A stretch of 64,000 nucleotides of DNA from Lineus longissimus (Eukaryota > Nemertea > Pilidiophora > Heteronemertea > Lineidae), in the NCBI RefSeq assembly GCF_910592395.1, contig NC_088320.1, forward strand, positions 1,922,001-1,986,000, written 5' to 3'. Each line of letters opens with the position of its first letter. Within the stretch, counting starts at the first letter, position 1. The notes under the pieces were generated by a model that did no database searches, was not told where the DNA came from, and saw nothing but the letters and a program-made list of their open reading frames with translations. Both the position numbers and the translations under genes were made by a program. Positions 60,710 through 64,000 of the stretch are shown one piece after another.

Positions 60710-63686
60710 CTGGTTTGAAAAAGTTGACGAAGAAAGGGTTCACATAATCTCCAATGGAGTTCGTACCATAGACCAGGGAAGCGTTTTAAATGTTCCCAAT
60801 ACAAAAGACAACTGGAAAGACCAGGGGAAAAGACATATTGTCATTTTTGTGCTCTGGTGTTTCCTATCAGGGCAAACAATACGGACGAGAAATCCTCAGA
60901 ACTACAACTCGTACAACGCTGTTGCCCAACTGCGAACATCCTGTGTTTGTTGATAGTTACCTTTTTTTGATGAGAATAATACAGATTGCCAAAACGACAG
61001 AAAGAACCAGGATAATGACGACAACTACAACAATTTTAACTGAAATGAAAAAAGCGATCCATTTAATATGAGAGCAGGAATTAAAAAAAGTTCTGTTAGA
61101 TCATTCGTTATCATCAGTTGGCGAGTCAGGTTACCCAGATATGAGAAATTTCAATATTTCATTTGTTTTTTACCATTGCAAACCAACAAATTATAATGAA
61201 ACATCCGATGTGGGTCTTTCGCACTAATACTGCTCATTGCCTTACAAAGTTTCCCGTTCTCTTCCAATATGTGAGCACCAGGATATCGGCCCATGATGAT
61301 TACTCACCAACAGGGATCTCATCTTGCTGCAGTCCACTGGGATCATCTCCATCCGTCGTATCTTGCGGTATTACGGTGCTGGTTGAACCCGGCGATGAAT
61401 TTGGGAAAGGTAATGTCGGTGTGGTGAGCGGCCCACTGCCCTGAGCGGCTAAAGTGTAGAAAATGAAATAGATAAAACGTAGCCCTTGAGATAGTTGTTT
61501 ACGGTCAACTAAAGTAATAGGAAACCATCTGTTTACTTCAGCACTCACTGGAAAAGCACACAACACAATGAACACCGCGAAAAGTCAGGTGGTGTATATC
61601 GGTTCCGGCCATTTTGCGACCGTGACAAAAACTGGCGTGGCGTGACCGATGTACACCACCTGGCGGAAAGCAATGGATATTATTCTGTCGGTATGATAGT
61701 TCAAACCAAACGAGACAGTCAACTCACCTCTTTTACAAATATATTTGGCAAGAAATGCACGGTTAAACTGGAGCTGCCATTTTAGGTCATGGGAACCTTC
61801 TTTTTTAAAAAGTTGGGTGTGTACGGATTTGCCTGGCGGTCTTGGCTGACCTTGCTCCCAATCCGTGAATATCATTGTATCGCCTAAAAGGAAAATAAAT
61901 CGATGAAAAAAAGTTTGCATTTGATTCCTATTCGTATTCCCACCCCCACCTCAACCCAATCGGGCATTGTCATCATCATAATCAGTGTAGCATGCATGGT
62001 TCGTCGCAAGTTTTTAAAGAGTGAAACCCATTAAAAGAAATCGGTCAAAAAGTTCCACGTCCACTACGGCGCTACTGAGCTTGTGGGCCATTGCTAAAAA
62101 CTGTAGTTTAATTCGTTACCGTACCATTCGTTAATTTCCATTCAAAGCTGGTAGCCCCGATCCAAAATGTCAGATTCAATCCTGTGAAGTACGTCATCAG
62201 TTCTGTTTGGGCTTGTTCCGTTGCGACGGTGACGAGATCACCGCCATTTTGAATACAATCGTATCGCGCTCTGAACCACGTCTCATTTGTTCCGGAGATT
62301 GTGATGCATTTTTCAGCGACAGTTTCTCCTTTTGATGGACATGACTGTGAATCTGAAACAATTAAGAAACTTTGATAATTCATATCACAATTTTATATCT
62401 GATTAATGTCACAACTGTCAGTCATTCTCAATATTGTTGCCTTTACTTATCTGGATATGTGCAGAACGAATACTTACCATATTCACAGATGTACGCATGC
62501 TGTTCGTAACAGGGTACCCGAACCCACCGATAGTCTTCTGATCCATCCATCATGGCGCAAGGTGTGGCATGTACTGCCTCATTGCCGCGGCCGGCGTCTA
62601 TCCAGTTAGAGTAGGTCCCTGAAGAATAGAAAAAGGATGTCGGTAACTTACTATCTGTGTAACGTTTGTTCCCTATACCTGAGTGGTTCCATACAATTGA
62701 CAGCTAGAAAAACCATTACCTTTAAAAAAGCGAACATAGAGAAACGTGTCACCTACCGCAAACACCAAACACTCGGGCACAGAAGTAGAAACACCGGCGT
62801 ATCGTGTATTTAAAGTTCGCCATGTATTTCCATACAATAGCCAACTAACTACATGTATATACAAGGTACATGAGCACGGGTGACATAGGCGTAGTCAGGA
62901 AGTCCAGAGAAGGCGTTTTCTCGATACAAGGTACCAAGGTTGTGGTGTATCCATAGACTGTTCCCTTGTGAGCTTGCGAACTTCCTGCAACCAACCAGGA
63001 AATGTAAACATCTATGTACATGACATTGTACTACTCTTCAGAATAAGTTTATATTCGCCAAATATCCTACCATTTATAGCGTGGATGTCTATTGCGCCTC
63101 GTGCACCACACGTGTAGTTGCCATCATCGCAAGGTGTGGTACAGCTCTCGGAGTAATAACCATCTTGTCCTTTTAGGTCAGAAACGCAGTAACAGAACAA
63201 AACACTACTCACAGCCTGAAATGAAGCACATGTAGTTTCATCAGTAAAGCAGTTCACAATGAAAATGGGGATTCTGAGTGACCTCTATGGTAACCAATAG
63301 TACTGCTAATGTAGGACTTAATGTGTTTTCTGTTTCGATTTTGGCAATAAAACAAGACTTCACGCAAGTTTTCGTAGTATTTCCATAAAGCCTGGGACTA
63401 GATAAATTCTATGAGATCAAGATATTCAAAATTGATAGTGTTATTCTGAAAAGGTATTTTTACACATGGTGTAAAGGCAATGTTCTGTACACACAGCGGT
63501 GATTTGCGCGGTGGAGCAACGAACCTACCTTAAGATAGATGAAGTTTACTTGGAGTGTTGAAATCGACCATTTCTTTAGACATTCTTTGGCGCATTCCGT
63601 TGGTGAGACACTGTCAGGGTGAGCCTGCATTAATTGGGTTTCGGAGTTTAGTTTGAAACATCCTTGTACGCCCAACGGACTACCGT
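59597..63686 (-). CDS. WSC/C-type-lectin type I receptor (right copy), 5' end beyond the window
   Basis: Exons in coding order: 63686-63529 and 63215-63071 WSC, 62618-62478 CTLD1 second half, 62352-62125 and 61883-61728 CTLD2, 61448-61308 stalk, 61039-60961 membrane helix, 60709-60502 and 60193-59597 tail. All phases match the left copy exon for exon (1,0,1,1,1,1,1,2,0) and the frame is open to the stop (616 codons in window). The WSC starts in phase 1 with DGSPLGVQGC. The next module, GTYSNW to AYICEY, is only the second half of a CTLD, so its first half and signal peptide should lie upstream of 64000. The tail (about 268 residues) is roughly twice as long as the left copy's. It is a tandem paralogue of the left gene. 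Confidence 0.87.
60450..60466. repeat. 17-base C run next to a splice donor
   Basis: On the coding (minus) strand this is a run of 17 G starting 36 bases inside the intron after the first tail exon (donor at 60501). Such tracts are length-unstable and G runs near donors can enhance splicing. Confidence 0.8.
63071..63686 (-). other. WSC domain of the right receptor
   Basis: Two exons (158 and 145 bases, total 303, a multiple of three) encode PLGVQGCFKLN, SPTECAKECLKK, FCYCVSDL, CTTPCDDG and TCGARGAIDIHAING. Frame is intact, unlike the left copy. The outer junctions are phase 1-1, so the module could be included or skipped without shifting frame. Confidence 0.85.
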
Positions 63687-64000
63687 CTGGAAAAGATGCA
63701 GATATTGGCTGAATACCAGGACTGGTGTTCCAAACAAATTTTGTCACTGACGATGGCGTTATTGGCGTTATCTCCTTCAGTTCAGCCCTTAGACTTAACG
63801 CCGAGTTAAGTCAACGCCAGCGTTAGTGACAAAAGTTGTTTCGAACAACTAACTGGGTGCAGGTAAATGAATACCGCTGTATATAGGTAAAGTATATTTA
63901 AGGTGGTACAACATACCCGGAACAGTTATAGCGTCCACGTGCATCGCCAACAGTGTATTCTACGATGTTTTGGCTGTGCTAGTATATGTACCAGGGCTGT

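Noticed and set aside
63900-63985. Minus-strand open segment ending in a phase-1 donor, considered as an upstream exon of the right receptor
   Set aside because: The expected upstream exon is a CTLD first half ending in 'W.W.NG'. This segment has no CTLD residues and a weak acceptor.

Overview
The window is animal nuclear DNA. Every confident gene is split by GT-AG introns, four genes lie on both strands, and the protein families are metazoan: an MFSD6 transporter, an acyl-CoA dehydrogenase, an acid-sensing-type Na+ channel and WSC/C-type-lectin receptors. Compact exons, kilobase introns, many TACATGTA words, tRNA-type SINEs, foldback elements and the receptor architecture suggest a marine invertebrate. 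I cannot tell a lophotrochozoan from an invertebrate deuterostome by eye. All exon borders below were read by hand from splice sites, codon phase and protein similarity.

Layout. Position 127-14860, plus strand: an MFSD6-type transporter in 7 coding exons, with three tiny uORFs, an 8.8 kb first intron holding a composite inverted/direct repeat, and an unusual Tyr/Gly/Gln/Arg-rich C-terminal tail. Position 14861-17611: intergenic, with a MITE-like palindromic element. Position 17612-22863, plus: a 9-exon mitochondrial acyl-CoA dehydrogenase (430 aa) with a SINE and small tandem duplications in its introns. Position 22864-25891: intergenic, with a tRNA-like SINE head and short duplications. Position 25892-49478, minus: an ASIC/DEG-ENaC channel (7 exons found, 522 aa) whose 16.5 kb first intron carries a family of tandem-repeat-bearing dispersed elements. 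Position 49479-54100: intergenic. Position 54101-58682 and 59597 to beyond the right edge, both minus: two tandem paralogous type I receptors.

The most interesting feature is this receptor pair. A WSC domain (two exons, outer phases 1-1) sits inside the phase-1 intron that splits a C-type lectin-like domain, between the 'W.W.NG' strand and the 'TY..W' loop. The nesting is visible in full in the left gene and from the WSC onward in the right gene. Both receptors then have a second CTLD, a Thr/Ser/Pro stalk, one membrane helix and a tyrosine-rich tail with a conserved F-x-N-P-C-Y signal and other phosphotyrosine-type motifs. In the left gene the first WSC exon reads through a one-base frameshift in this sequence, while skipping the WSC pair leaves the rest in frame. 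The transporter, dehydrogenase, channel and receptors show no sign of acting in one pathway; they look like ordinary animal neighbours.
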